A DNA stretch of 64,000 nucleotides from Planctomycetota bacterium (lineage in GTDB: Bacteria > Planctomycetota > Phycisphaerae > UBA1845 > PWPN01), in contig JAKLEZ010000009.1 of the NCBI GenBank assembly GCA_022711465.1, positions 62,001-126,000 of the forward strand. Reading direction: 5' to 3'. Position numbers and translations under genes: made by a program. The notes under the pieces were generated by a model. It had not been told where the DNA came from. It saw nothing but the letters and a program-made list of their open reading frames with translations, and did not search any database. Positions 1 to 13,791 of the stretch are shown piece by piece (within the stretch, counting starts at the first letter, position 1; every line of letters begins with the position of its first letter).

Positions 1-1011
1 GAAGGTCGTACTCGGCGGATGAACCGTCCGGCTGTCCTCCCAGAGCGTGTGGCGATGCGTGTCGTCACCGGACGCGACGGTGCGGATGCAGCGCAACGTG
101 AGGCTCACCTCATCCAACTGCGACAGCCCGCCGCCAACCAGCAGATCGCCCTTGAAGTGCCCGCCAATCACGCCGGGAAAGGTGTCCAACTCCAGGCGAG
201 TGCCGCGGAACTTGCGAGCCATGAGCGTGGCCCGAATGGCGCCACCGATGAGCAGCAGCCCGACCAGCGGGAAGACGATCACAAACAGCCACAACAATGT
301 CAGCGGACCGTGACTCAGCTCCGACCAGATGGCCGCCGAAACCGGGATGGTGATGCCGTTCCAGAAAATCGCCCCTGCCCACATTCCAGCCGCCTTATGG
401 CTTGCCTTGCTGTGAATGACTCCGCCCGCCCACCGCTTGTTCCACAACCATGGCTCGTCGGGATATTGCTGAGACATCCGCCGGGCATGCCGGCCGGCGG
501 AGGTTCCCACCAGGCCGACCGTCAGCATGAGTCCTCCAAAGCCGCCAAAGACGACCATGAAGCCGACGAAGAACAGGACCATCGGCCAGCGGATCTCGCG
601 GTCCAGCAGGGCGTTCTCCGGCTTGTGGGGGTCGACGTAGCATACCACCGGTTGCTGCCGGTCGAACGCCTGCTTGAGCCGCTCATAACTGGCCCGCTGC
701 CATTTGCCAATGTTGTCGCTGCCCCCGATGAGGCCTACCCGGTTGCCTCTGTACTCCCGTCCCTCGAACGTGTAGACATAGCTGCAGACGACACGGTCGG
801 TTTCGTCGCTCTCCATCTTCACGGACACGATTTCGGCCGGCGTCTCAGCCCAGCCCAGGGCCGCGTAGTGCTGGACGATCATGCGAGCGCAGAGGAACGC
901 CATGACGCATCCAACGGCAAAAAACGGCAGGCCGAAGAGCGAAAGACCCCAGCGGCGTTTCTTGGAAAGGGACGCGTGCTTGGGTGCCTCTTCCATGGTA
1001 TGGGCTTTCAT
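1..1011 (-). CDS. DUF3592-like membrane protein, C-terminus cut by window edge
   Basis: The frame is open from an ATG at 1011 to the left edge, so 337 codons are visible and the C-terminus lies outside. A short polar N-terminus is followed by a hydrophobic segment (about residues 22-42), an extracytoplasmic-looking beta-rich domain, then two further hydrophobic segments (about 135-160 and 215-240). The central part includes SYVYTFEGREYRG and a later VVCYVDPHKPENALLD stretch. This pattern, a membrane anchor, a soluble domain with a CYVDP-like motif and another membrane pair, is typical of DUF3592 proteins, whose function is unknown. The opposite-strand ORF over the same bases is its shadow. 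Family assignment is from motif memory, not from a search. Confidence 0.7.
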   Translation of the reverse strand, partial: MKAHTMEEAPKHASLSKKRRWGLSLFGLPFFAVGCVMAFLCARMIVQHYAALGWAETPAEIVSVKMESDETDRVVCSYVYTFEGREYRGNRVGLIGGSDNIGKWQRASYERLKQAFDRQQPVVCYVDPHKPENALLDREIRWPMVLFFVGFMVVFGGFGGLMLTVGLVGTSAGRHARRMSQQYPDEPWLWNKRWAGGVIHSKASHKAAGMWAGAIFWNGITIPVSAAIWSELSHGPLTLLWLFVIVFPLVGLLLIGGAIRATLMARKFRGTRLELDTFPGVIGGHFKGDLLVGGGLSQLDEVSLTLRCIRTVASGDDTHRHTLWEDSRTVHPPSTTF

Positions 1012-1363
1012 GCCGGGTCCTGGCGGCGAAAACAACAACTCCGTATTGTCGATCCAGGTATTGCCCGTGTGTGAAAGAAGCCGACGGCGCCGCAATCGAT
1101 TCCGTCAACGAGGCACTTCCTCCCCGAGCAACAGGCGAGCCGGAACATATAAGATAGGACGATCATGATTCCCGGAGATTACAGGGGAGCAGACGCATTT
1201 CGCAAGCTCGGCCGGAGTTGGGCGTTCCCGCGGGGCGATGACGGCCTGCATTCGCCGATAGCACCCCGACGCCACGCCCAAGGAAGTGATCCGCCTCGAC
1301 AAAGCGCGGAGGGCTGTGGACCACCCCTGGAAGCCAAGCCACAAGTGAGGCCGAGGCCCTCGC
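1012..1363. other. Intergenic region, no gene seen
   Basis: These 352 bases separate the DUF3592-like gene from sucC. Short ORFs exist in several frames but none has a recognisable motif or a convincing ribosome binding site. No sucD follows sucC here, although this is where it is usually found. Confidence 0.5.
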
Positions 1364-2524
1364 CTACACCACGGCGCACACCTTCCGAGCCGCGTCGGTC
1401 AGATCCTCAGCTGCGGTCAGGCGGGGGACCTCAGCTTCTTTCAGGATCTGCCGGGCGCGATCAACGTTGGTGCCTTCCAGCCGGACGACCACGGGGACGT
1501 GGAAACCGACCTCGCGGGCGGCGGCCACCAGCGCCTCCGCGATCACATCGCACTTCGCGATCCCGCCAAAGATGTTCACCAGCACCCCTCTGACCTTGCG
1601 ATCGGCCAGCAGAATGCGGAACGCCTCAACCGCCCCCTCCGCCGTCACGCTGCCGCCGACGTCGAGGAAGTTGGCCGGCTCTCCACCGTGCAGCTTGACC
1701 AGATCCATGGTGGCCATCGCCAGACCCGCGCCGTTGACCAGGCACCCGATGTTGCCGTCCAGGGCAATGTACGACAGTCCGGCGGCCTTGGCCCGAATCT
1801 CCGCCGGATCCTCCTCGCTCGGGTCGTGCAGGGCTTCGATTTCCGGATGACGATACAGGGCGTTGTCATCGAAGCTGAGCTTGGCGTCGATGGCCAGCAG
1901 CTCGCCACCCTTGGTCAGCACGAGAGGGTTGATCTCGGCCAGCGTCGCATCGTACTGGAAGAACACCCTGGCCAGGCCCTCGACGGTTTCGCCGGCCACC
2001 TCGGCCTCGTCCTTGCCGGTCAGACCAAGCCCGGCGGTCAGCTGACGCACCTGGAAGGGCAGGATGCCCAGGTGGGGATGAAGCCACTCCTTGACGATGG
2101 CCTCCGGATGGCGGACGGCCACCTCCTCGATCTCGACGCCGCCCTCGCGGCTGGCCATGATCACCGGGCACCGCCGGCCGCGGTCGATGACCATGCCAAC
2201 GTAATACTCGCGGGCGATCTCCACCGCCGCCGCGACCAGCAGCCGACGGACCACGACGCCCTCCAGCCCTGTCTGCCGGCTGACCATGCGATGAGTGAGC
2301 ATGAACTCCGCCGCCGCCCGCACCTCCCCAGCGTCCTTGCACAACTTCACGAAACCGGCCTTGCCACGCCCCCCGGCGAAGACCTGGGCCTTCACCACCA
2401 CCCGCCCACCCATCGCACCGTAGGCCGCCACCGCCTGCTCGACCGTCTCAGCCAACTCGGCCGATGGAACCGGCACGCCTGCATCGGCCAACAACTGACG
2501 TGACTGGTATTCGTGTATCTTCAT
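1364..2524 (-). CDS. sucC: Succinate-CoA ligase [ADP-forming] subunit beta
   Basis: Beta subunit of succinyl-CoA synthetase, which interconverts succinyl-CoA and succinate with substrate-level formation of ATP or GTP in the TCA cycle. The 386-residue length matches the family. It opens with the classic MKIHEYQ, so the ATG at 2524 is preferred over the 31-residue upstream extension. An ATP-grasp domain fills the N-terminal half (VVVKAQVFAGGRGKAGFVK, then E-x-N-P at EINPLVL). The CoA-ligase-type C-terminal half contains GNIGCLVNGAGLAMATMD and VNIFGGIAKCDVIAEAL. The catalytic histidine of this enzyme sits on SucD, and no sucD is adjacent on either side, so the partner must be elsewhere. A malate-CoA ligase beta subunit is a less likely alternative. 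Confidence 0.93.
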   Translation of the reverse strand: MKIHEYQSRQLLADAGVPVPSAELAETVEQAVAAYGAMGGRVVVKAQVFAGGRGKAGFVKLCKDAGEVRAAAEFMLTHRMVSRQTGLEGVVVRRLLVAAAVEIAREYYVGMVIDRGRRCPVIMASREGGVEIEEVAVRHPEAIVKEWLHPHLGILPFQVRQLTAGLGLTGKDEAEVAGETVEGLARVFFQYDATLAEINPLVLTKGGELLAIDAKLSFDDNALYRHPEIEALHDPSEEDPAEIRAKAAGLSYIALDGNIGCLVNGAGLAMATMDLVKLHGGEPANFLDVGGSVTAEGAVEAFRILLADRKVRGVLVNIFGGIAKCDVIAEALVAAAREVGFHVPVVVRLEGTNVDRARQILKEAEVPRLTAAEDLTDAARKVCAVV

Positions 2525-2712
2525 TCGCCTTCCGCCTGGCACGGTGATCTCTGCCGATGAGTATATGCTTCCATGGTCAGACGGCCAAGGTGGCGGCTTC
2601 CCCGGGGGACTGTCCAAACACGCCCGCCAGGATACAATCGCCCCCCGTGCGGTGAGGGGCGAGGCTCAGTGTGCCAAAAGTGCCCGCGGCAGCCGCACAG
2701 GAGATACGGTAC

Positions 2713-4356
2713 GTGAAGATCGCCCTGGCCCAGATCAACCCGATGGTCGGCGACATCGTCGGCAACAGTGAGAAGATCATCGACGCCATCTCGCGAGCCC
2801 GGCAGGCCGGGGCGTCGCTGGCGGTCTTCCCCGAATTGTCCGTAGTGGGCTACCCGCCGCGCGACCTGCTGCTCAGGCCTCGCTTCGTGCAGGCCAACGT
2901 CGAGGCCGTGCAGCGAATCGCCGAATCCTGCATCGGGATCGCCGCCCTGATCGGGTTCGTCGAGACAAACATCGACCCGGTCGGCCGCCGGTTGCGGAAC
3001 GCCGCCGCTTACTGTGCCGATGGCAGAGTACAGGCCGTCCGCCACAAATCACTCCTGCCGACCTACGATGTCTTCGACGAGCAACGCTACTTCGAGCCCG
3101 GACCGGAAGTCGCCCTCATCCAGCATGCCGGCACACCGGTCGGCGTGAGCATCTGCGAAGACCTTTGGAACGACGATCAGTTCATCGCTCGGCGGCTCTA
3201 CCAGCGCGACCCGGTCGCCCAACTCGCCGCGGCCGGGGCCAAGGTGCTCGTCAATATCAGCGCATCACCGTTCGAGCAGGGAAAACACCCGTTCCGAACC
3301 CGCCTCTTCGGTGGCCAGGCCCGCAAGCACCGCCTGCCCTTGGTCTTCGTCAACCAGGTCGGAGGCAACGACGAGCTGATCTTCGATGGGGCATCGACCG
3401 TCTTCGGCCCCGACGGCCAGATCTTGGCCCAGGCACGCCCGTTCGAGGAGGATCTACTGGTCGTCGATCTGACCGCCCCCGGCGGAGCGCGGACCGAGAC
3501 CTATCCCGACGAGATCGCCTCAATACACGACGCCCTCGCCCTCGGCACGCGCGACTACGTCCTCAAGTGCGGATTCAAGCATGTCCTCCTCGGCCTGTCC
3601 GGCGGCATCGACTCCGCCGTGACTGCCGCACTGGCCGTCGCCGCGCTCGGCCCCGGAGGCGTAACCGGCGTGGCTATGCCCTCACGATACAGCAGCAGTC
3701 ACAGCAAGAGCGACGCCGAGATCCTGGCCCGAAACCTGGGGATCGAGTTCAAGATGATCCCCATCGCCCCAATGCACGAGGCATTCGAAACCTACCTCAC
3801 GCCGCATTTCGCCGGCCGAGCGCCCGATGTCACCGAGGAGAACATCCAGGCCCGGGTCCGCGGCGGGATCCTCATGGCTCTCTCAAACAAGTTCGGCTGG
3901 CTGCTGCTGACCACAGGTAACAAGAGTGAACTGGCGGTCGGCTACTGCACGCTCTACGGCGATATGTGCGGCGGGCTCGCGGTCATCAGCGACGTGCCCA
4001 AGATGATGGTCTACAGACTGGCCGAACATGTCAACCAGCGAGCAGGGCGGGAACTCATCCCCCGAGGCAGTATCACCAAGCCGCCGTCGGCCGAACTGCG
4101 CCCAGACCAGACCGACCAGGACAGCCTGCCGCCCTACGAAACGCTTGACGCAATTCTGGATCTCTACATCCGCGAAGAACACAGCCCCGACCAGATCGTC
4201 GCCGCGGGCTTTGAGCCTCAGACCGTCCAACGGGTCATCCGACTCATCGACGTGAATGAGTACAAGCGCAAGCAGGCCGCCCTCGGTCTCAAAGTCACCA
4301 GCCGAGCCTTTGGCGTCGGACGCCGGATACCGATCGCTGCACGCTTCAGGTATTGA
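2713..4356 (+). CDS. nadE: Glutamine-dependent NAD+ synthetase
   Basis: Last step of NAD synthesis: amidation of nicotinic acid adenine dinucleotide using glutamine and ATP. A GTG start at 2713 is chosen because AGGAGA lies 8 nt upstream and the protein then begins VKIALAQINPMVGD, the normal family start. A 14-residue longer version from 2671 is possible. The N-terminal nitrilase-type glutaminase domain shows the Glu-Lys-Cys triad as E41 (FPELSVVGYPPRD), K112 (RHKSLLPTYDVFDE) and C148 (SICEDLW). The C-terminal synthetase domain has the P-loop SGGIDS at about 296-301. The length of 547 residues is usual for the fused bacterial type. It stands alone, with the LysR-gltBD unit starting 270 bp downstream. 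Confidence 0.95.
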   Translation: MKIALAQINPMVGDIVGNSEKIIDAISRARQAGASLAVFPELSVVGYPPRDLLLRPRFVQANVEAVQRIAESCIGIAALIGFVETNIDPVGRRLRNAAAYCADGRVQAVRHKSLLPTYDVFDEQRYFEPGPEVALIQHAGTPVGVSICEDLWNDDQFIARRLYQRDPVAQLAAAGAKVLVNISASPFEQGKHPFRTRLFGGQARKHRLPLVFVNQVGGNDELIFDGASTVFGPDGQILAQARPFEEDLLVVDLTAPGGARTETYPDEIASIHDALALGTRDYVLKCGFKHVLLGLSGGIDSAVTAALAVAALGPGGVTGVAMPSRYSSSHSKSDAEILARNLGIEFKMIPIAPMHEAFETYLTPHFAGRAPDVTEENIQARVRGGILMALSNKFGWLLLTTGNKSELAVGYCTLYGDMCGGLAVISDVPKMMVYRLAEHVNQRAGRELIPRGSITKPPSAELRPDQTDQDSLPPYETLDAILDLYIREEHSPDQIVAAGFEPQTVQRVIRLIDVNEYKRKQAALGLKVTSRAFGVGRRIPIAARFRY

Positions 4357-4550
4357 ACGGAGCCGCCAGCAGGAGGCGATCAGCACCACGGTTCGGGCTC
4401 GATTCCCTGCTGTCGCCCCTCGGCAACGCACACCCCGATGCGATCAAGGTCAACGTCGATGAGACCAAGGTCAGGGGTGACCACGAGCCCCCACCACTCG
4501 GCCAGCCCTGGCTCGCCAGCCAAGACCCGCCCAGGTCAGCATCGGCTATG

Positions 4551-4617
4551 CTGATTCTGTGTATTAGTATATCTGATTCATGTTTTTGTTTGACATTAGC
4601 GATATTTATGATAGGAT
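4551..4617 (+). promoter_or_regulatory. Candidate LysR-box and promoter upstream of the lysR-gltBD unit
   Basis: An AT-rich patch in a GC-rich window. The heptamer CTGATTC occurs at 4551-4557 and again at 4573-4579, 22 bp apart, about two helical turns, as expected for dimer-of-dimers regulator binding. TTGACA (4590-4595) is followed after 16 bp by TAGGAT (4612-4617). Because the ATG is at 4627, this -10 would give an almost leaderless message, so the exact promoter is uncertain. Confidence 0.35.
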
Positions 4618-4626
4618 ACCACAGGC

Positions 4627-5634
4627 ATGTACTTCGAAGCCGTGAAAATCTTCTGCGACGTCGTCCGGCTGAACAGCTTCTCCCGAGCTGCGACCGTCAA
4701 CCGGATTTCCCAGTCCGCCGTGAGTCAGAACGTCCTCCAACTGGAGAAAGGACTGGGAGTACAGCTCCTGGATCGCTCCAAGCGACCTTTCCAGCTGACC
4801 CCGGAGGGCAAGGTGTATTTCGAGGGCTGCCGGACCCTGGTCGAGGAGTACGCGGCTGTCGAGGCCCGTGTCAGATCGCTCAGAAACGAGGTGGCCGGCA
4901 CGGTCAGTGTGGCGGCCATCTACTCGGTCGGCCTCGGCGATATGAGCCGATACGTGGCCCAGTTCGCCCACCTGTACCCCAAGGCCAAGGTGCGCCTGGC
5001 CTATCTGCACCCTCACCGGGTCCAGGAGGGGGTGGAAACCGGCGACTTCGACCTGGGCTTGGTGTCGTATCCCACCGTCGGCCGCGATCTCGTGGCCCTG
5101 CCGTGGCGAGACGAGCCGATGGTGGTCGTCTGCCGACCCCAACACCGCCTGGCCGGTCACAAGGAAGCTCGGGCGGCCGACCTGCGCGGCGAGCGGTTCG
5201 TCGCCTTCGCTGACAACCTCGTGATTCGCAAAGAGATCGACCGGCGGCTGGCCAAGCACGGCTGTGAGCTCAACGTGGTCATGGCCTTCGATAACGTCGA
5301 GACCATCAAGCGGGCAGTCGAGATCGGTGAAGGAATCGCGATCCTGCCGGTGCCCACCATCCAGGCTGAACTCTCCGGAGGAGTCCTGGTGGCCGTGCCT
5401 CTGGTGGAGCCCGTCATGGTCCGACCGATGGGGATCATTCACGCCAAGCGACTGCTTTCACACACCGCCCAGGTGTTCATCGATCTGATCCGGGGTGGCC
5501 TGCCCCAGACCGCGGAGCGCCCGGCCGGGCCGCCCTCCAGCCCAGCTGCCGCCCAGGTCGAAGGGACAGCCAGTCCTGTCGCTGTCCGGCCCGTTCGGAG
5601 CCGGCGGCGACTGAAAACGAAAGAGAAGGTCTGA
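4627..5634 (+). CDS. LysR-family transcriptional regulator, likely controlling gltBD
   Basis: A 335-residue LysR-type regulator. Residues 1-60 are the winged helix-turn-helix (FSRAATVNRISQSAVSQNVL then the LxQLEKGLGVQLLDRS wing). The remainder is a periplasmic-binding-protein-like effector domain. An extra Pro/Ala/Arg-rich tail of about 35 residues ends in RRRLKTKEKV. Its stop is 3 nt before the gltB start, so it is very probably co-transcribed with glutamate synthase. In many bacteria a LysR protein (for example GltC) controls gltAB, but from the divergent strand; here the orientation is tandem. The effector is unknown; 2-oxoglutarate or glutamate would be a guess from context. Confidence 0.88.
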   Translation: MYFEAVKIFCDVVRLNSFSRAATVNRISQSAVSQNVLQLEKGLGVQLLDRSKRPFQLTPEGKVYFEGCRTLVEEYAAVEARVRSLRNEVAGTVSVAAIYSVGLGDMSRYVAQFAHLYPKAKVRLAYLHPHRVQEGVETGDFDLGLVSYPTVGRDLVALPWRDEPMVVVCRPQHRLAGHKEARAADLRGERFVAFADNLVIRKEIDRRLAKHGCELNVVMAFDNVETIKRAVEIGEGIAILPVPTIQAELSGGVLVAVPLVEPVMVRPMGIIHAKRLLSHTAQVFIDLIRGGLPQTAERPAGPPSSPAAAQVEGTASPVAVRPVRSRRRLKTKEKV

Positions 5635-5637
5635 CCT

Positions 5638-10303
<4,666 letters not shown>

Positions 10304-10311
<8 letters not shown>

Positions 10312-11806
10312 ACCCACTGGCTTCCGGGAGTTCAACCGCCAGGTCCCCGAGGAACGCCCGCCCGCCGAACGGGTCCGGGACTACCGGGAGTTCCTCGTGC
10401 CTCTTCCAGTGGTCCGGCTCAAGCAGCAGGCCGCCCGATGCATGGACTGCGGGGTGCCGTTTTGCCATACCGGGTGCCCGCTGGGAAACGTGATCCCCGA
10501 TTTCAACGACCTGGTCTATCGGGATGACTGGCACCGAGCGATCACCACCCTGCACTCGACCAACAGTTTCCCGGAAATCACCGGGCGGGTCTGCCCGGCC
10601 CCCTGCGAGGAATCCTGCGTGCTCGGAATCATCGAGCCGCCGGTGACCATCAAGAACATCGAATTCGCGATCATCGAGCGGGCATTCAAGGAGGGCTGGA
10701 TCCGACCCCAGCCGCCCGAAACCCGGACCGGCAAGACCGTCGCCATCGTCGGCTCCGGGCCGGCCGGCCTGGCCGCCGCCCAGCAACTCAACTACGCCGG
10801 CCATCAGGTAACCGTCTTCGAGCGGGCCGATCGCATCGGTGGCCTGCTTCGGTACGGGATACCCGATTTCAAACTCGACAAGCAGATCATCGATCGCCGC
10901 GTCAGGATCCTCGAGGCCGAGGGCATCACCTTCAAAACCGGCGTGAACGTCGGCGTCGATGTGACCGGCGACTGCCTTCGCCGGGACTTCAATGCCGTCG
11001 TGCTCTGCGGCGGATCCACCCGGTCCCGCGACCTGCCCATCCCAGGACGCGAACTCGGCGGCGTCCATCTGGCCATGGAATTCCTCCCCCAGCAGAACAG
11101 ACGCGTCGCGGGCGACATGACCCCCTGGCGAGACCAGGGCTGGTGGTTCAGCGGTCACCTCCGCGACATCCTCGCCACGGATAAGCACGTCATCGTCATC
11201 GGCGGCGGCGACACCGGCTCCGACTGCGTGGGAACCTCCAACCGGCAGGGGGCCCGCAGCGTGACTCAGTTCGAGCTGCTTCCTCGGCCCCCCGAGGACC
11301 GGCCACAGGGCCAACCCTGGCCGTATTGGCCCATCAAGCTGCGGACCAGCAGCTCGCACAAGGAAGGCTGCGAACGATTCTGGGGCATCCTCACCAAACG
11401 CTTCATCGGGACGAACGGGCATGTGACCAGCCTGGAGACCGTCGACGTCGAGTGGATCTCGTCGGGGAATGGCTCCGGGCCGAAGATGCGCGAGGTCCCG
11501 GGCAGTGTCAGAACCTGGCCCGCGAATCTGGTACTGCTCGCCCTGGGTTTCGTGGGCCCGGAAACCGAGGGCTTGGTCGCCCAGCTCGGCCTGGACCTGG
11601 ATCCGCGCGGAAACGTCAAAGCCGACGAAACCAGCTTCATGACCAGCGTGCCAGGCGTCTTTGCCTGCGGCGACATGCGCCGCGGCCAGTCCCTGGTCGT
11701 CTGGGCGATCAGCGAAGGTCGCGAAGCCGCCCGATCGATTGACCAGTACCTCACCGGACAGTCACTGCTCCCCACCAAGGGAGAGGGCGATCTGCCCCGA
11801 GCCTGA
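10304..11806 (+). CDS. gltD: Glutamate synthase small subunit
   Basis: Electron-input subunit of glutamate synthase: takes electrons from NAD(P)H through FAD and passes them by two 4Fe-4S clusters to GltB. It is 500 residues long, the normal size. N-terminal cluster cysteines are seen at C46, C49, C54 and C58 ([13 protein letters not shown]) and in CPAPCEESC. The FAD-binding [13 protein letters not shown] is near 145-158, and the nucleotide-binding [11 protein letters not shown] comes later. The ATG at 10304 overlaps the end of gltB, with GGAGG 8 nt upstream, indicating translational coupling. Confidence 0.96.
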
Positions 11807-12108
11807 CCTGCGGAACAAGCCTGTCTCGGCAGGCGTGGCACCGGCAAGTACGCCTTGTTCGGGCTCCCTCCGTGGTCGCCGCTCACCGCCTCGCCGTGCA
11901 CGCTCGAGCGGCTCGGCTGTCTCACGAAATCTACTCGGATAGAGCATTTCACGATCCAGTGTGGCGGCCTGCCTGCGAGAACACCCGGTCCTCCGGCCAC
12001 TCGGTGAGGCTATCCGCTATAGCCACTCGTGAACTGCTCCAGACTCAAGAGCTCGGCTTGGAAGGCTGGCCTCTTAAAGGTGTTTTGAGGTGTTTTTAGG
12101 AGGTGCGG
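11807..12108. other. Convergent intergenic region between gltD and rpiB
   Basis: About 300 bases between two genes reading towards each other. A small hairpin lies just after gltD. Apart from that only short unsupported ORFs are seen. Confidence 0.5.
11819..11834 (+). terminator. Weak hairpin after gltD
   Basis: GCCTG and CAGGC form a 5-bp stem with a 6-nt loop, 12 nt past the gltD stop. A longer GAACAAG/CTTGTTC pair surrounds it. No T-tract follows, so a terminator role is tentative. Confidence 0.25.
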
Positions 12109-12585
12109 CTACCTGTTGGCGGGGCCTTCAGGTCCCAGCCCGGCCTGCCGATCCTCGAACTCCGCGATCTTGCGCAGACGCCGCTCGTGGCGACCACCCT
12201 CGAAACGGGTCTTGAGCCAGACCTCGACAATCCTCCGGGTGAGCTCCTCGCCAATCAGGTCGGCGGGTAGACAGAGCACGTTGGCGTTGTTGTGCCGCCG
12301 GGCAAGCTCCGTGGTGACCTCGTCATGACAGACGGCCGCACGGATGCCCCGGACTTTGTTCGCGGAAATCGACATCCCGATCCCCGTGCCGCAGAAGAGA
12401 ATGCCGGTATCGGCTTTGGCGACTTGAACAGCCTCGCACGTGGGATACGCGGCATCCGGATAGTCAAACGCGGACGGCGAATCCGTACCACAATCCAGTA
12501 CTTCATAGCCCAGCGCGGTCAGCATGCTCTTGACCTTCTCTTTGGCTTGATATCCCCGGTGGTCTGCTCCAAGAGCGACTTTCAA
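12109..12585 (-). CDS. rpiB: Ribose-5-phosphate isomerase B
   Basis: Interconverts ribose-5-phosphate and ribulose-5-phosphate in the pentose phosphate pathway. The 158 residues carry the RpiB/LacAB hallmarks: N-terminal GADHRGYQAKEKVK (D8, H9), the catalytic C65 in FCGTGIGMSISANK, H87 in CHD, and H98 followed by NN in ARRHNNANVL. The start codon is TTG at 12585 inside a TTGA overlap with the stop of the upstream fused gene, with GGAGGAGA about 7 nt upstream. Expression is therefore coupled to the TsaC-phosphatase gene. The order Sua5-phosphatase-rpiB resembles the ywlC-ywlE-ywlF region of Bacillus. Confidence 0.93.
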   Translation of the reverse strand: MKVALGADHRGYQAKEKVKSMLTALGYEVLDCGTDSPSAFDYPDAAYPTCEAVQVAKADTGILFCGTGIGMSISANKVRGIRAAVCHDEVTTELARRHNNANVLCLPADLIGEELTRRIVEVWLKTRFEGGRHERRLRKIAEFEDRQAGLGPEGPANR

Positions 12586-13703
12586 AGTGGTATCTCCTCC
12601 AGTTGGCGTCGTAACGCGCCTTCAAGTCGATCCGCACATCGGCTGTACACCTCCATATCGCCGCCGATCGGATCCTCGATGTTGTCATCGTCCAGCCGAC
12701 GACACCGGTCCTTGGCCGAGGGAACCATGGTGATGATACTGCGAAGATGCCCGTCCGTCATGGCGAAAACGTAGTCCGCCCGATGAATGAGCTCCGGAGC
12801 CAAAGCGGTGGACCGATGACCCGAAATGTCGATTCCTCGGGCTCGCAGAGCCTCGACCGCCGCCGACGAGGCCGGAGCCCCATCAAACGCCATCGTCCCC
12901 GCCGACTCAACCGCGTAGCCGCGGTCGCCCAACTGGGCATCCTTGCATCCCAGCCGTGTGGCCAACAGTCGCCGGAGCAGCCCCTCGCCCATGGCGCTCC
13001 GACACGTGTTCCCGCTGCATACCACAAGAAACGTCACCCGAGCCAGACGGCGCACCGTCCGTTCGTCGAGCACCCCCTCGCGAAGTACGGCGTAGCTAGT
13101 GTCCGTCACCCGAACGATGGTCGAAGCCTTGCCGTACCGGGTCCGCCCGGCATCGATCAGTAAGTCCACCTTCCCGTCAAGGGCCCTCAAGGCCTGTTCA
13201 GCATCAACCGCAGGCGAGGCCCCCGCGGGATTCGCGCTCGCCGCAACCACCGCACCTCGCACCGCGGTCAGGAGGTCCGCGGCCGTGTGGTCGTCAGGAT
13301 ACCGGATGCCAACGGTCCCCTGGTAATACAGCGCCCCAACGTGTTCGATACTGCTCTCCCGGATGACCGGCGCCTGGGTCGGATCGTCCACCCGGAAAAC
13401 CAGCGTCAACGGCCCAGGCCAGGCCTTCTGAGAAAGCCGCCGGCCCATCTCGCCGGGGTCGGGAACGTACTGTTCCAGCGCCGTCCGGCAGCCGATGTGC
13501 ACCGTGAATGGCTTCGTTTCCTGCCGACCCTTCACACTCCGCAGACGGGCGAGAGCCTTCGGGTCGGTGGCCCACACGCCTATTCCGTAGACGGTCTCGG
13601 TCGGGAATACCACCAAGCCACCACTTGCCAGACACGCCGCTGCCTCCCGGATCACATTCCAGTAACCAGTTGCGGCATCAGGTTTTAAGACCACCGTCGC
13701 CAT
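12582..13703 (-). CDS. Fusion: threonylcarbamoyl-AMP synthase (TsaC/Sua5-YrdC) plus low-molecular-weight phosphatase
   Basis: A 373-residue two-domain protein. Residues 1 to about 215 are a YrdC/TsaC domain (PTETVYGIG, the basic KGRQETKPF loop, SANPAG), which makes threonylcarbamoyl-AMP for the tRNA t6A modification. Residues about 223-373 are a low-molecular-weight phosphatase: the P-loop VCSGNTCRS gives nucleophile C229 and R235, and D344 in EDPIGG is the general acid. T233 occupies the position that in Bacillus YwlE (T11) is linked to phospho-arginine preference, where tyrosine phosphatases usually have Ile. The ATG at 13703 is preferred because the family N-terminus begins there; the 38 upstream residues look non-coding. 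It overlaps rpiB by 4 bp. Confidence 0.9.
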   Translation of the reverse strand: MATVVLKPDAATGYWNVIREAAACLASGGLVVFPTETVYGIGVWATDPKALARLRSVKGRQETKPFTVHIGCRTALEQYVPDPGEMGRRLSQKAWPGPLTLVFRVDDPTQAPVIRESSIEHVGALYYQGTVGIRYPDDHTAADLLTAVRGAVVAASANPAGASPAVDAEQALRALDGKVDLLIDAGRTRYGKASTIVRVTDTSYAVLREGVLDERTVRRLARVTFLVVCSGNTCRSAMGEGLLRRLLATRLGCKDAQLGDRGYAVESAGTMAFDGAPASSAAVEALRARGIDISGHRSTALAPELIHRADYVFAMTDGHLRSIITMVPSAKDRCRRLDDDNIEDPIGGDMEVYSRCADRLEGALRRQLEEIPL

Positions 13704-13791
13704 CGATGTTCCGCCTGTTCGCTCTGCCGGCCTTTGGGGGATGCCGTGGCAGTGTACGCGATCCGACTCTTCGTGCAAAGGATACCCAAGA

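Noticed and set aside
19..1074. 351-residue plus-strand ORF at the left edge
   Set aside because: It is antisense to the DUF3592-like gene, which has membrane segments and a clear start on the minus strand. The plus-strand translation is low-complexity with no motif.
1499..2503. 334-residue plus-strand ORF
   Set aside because: Shadow of sucC on the other strand.
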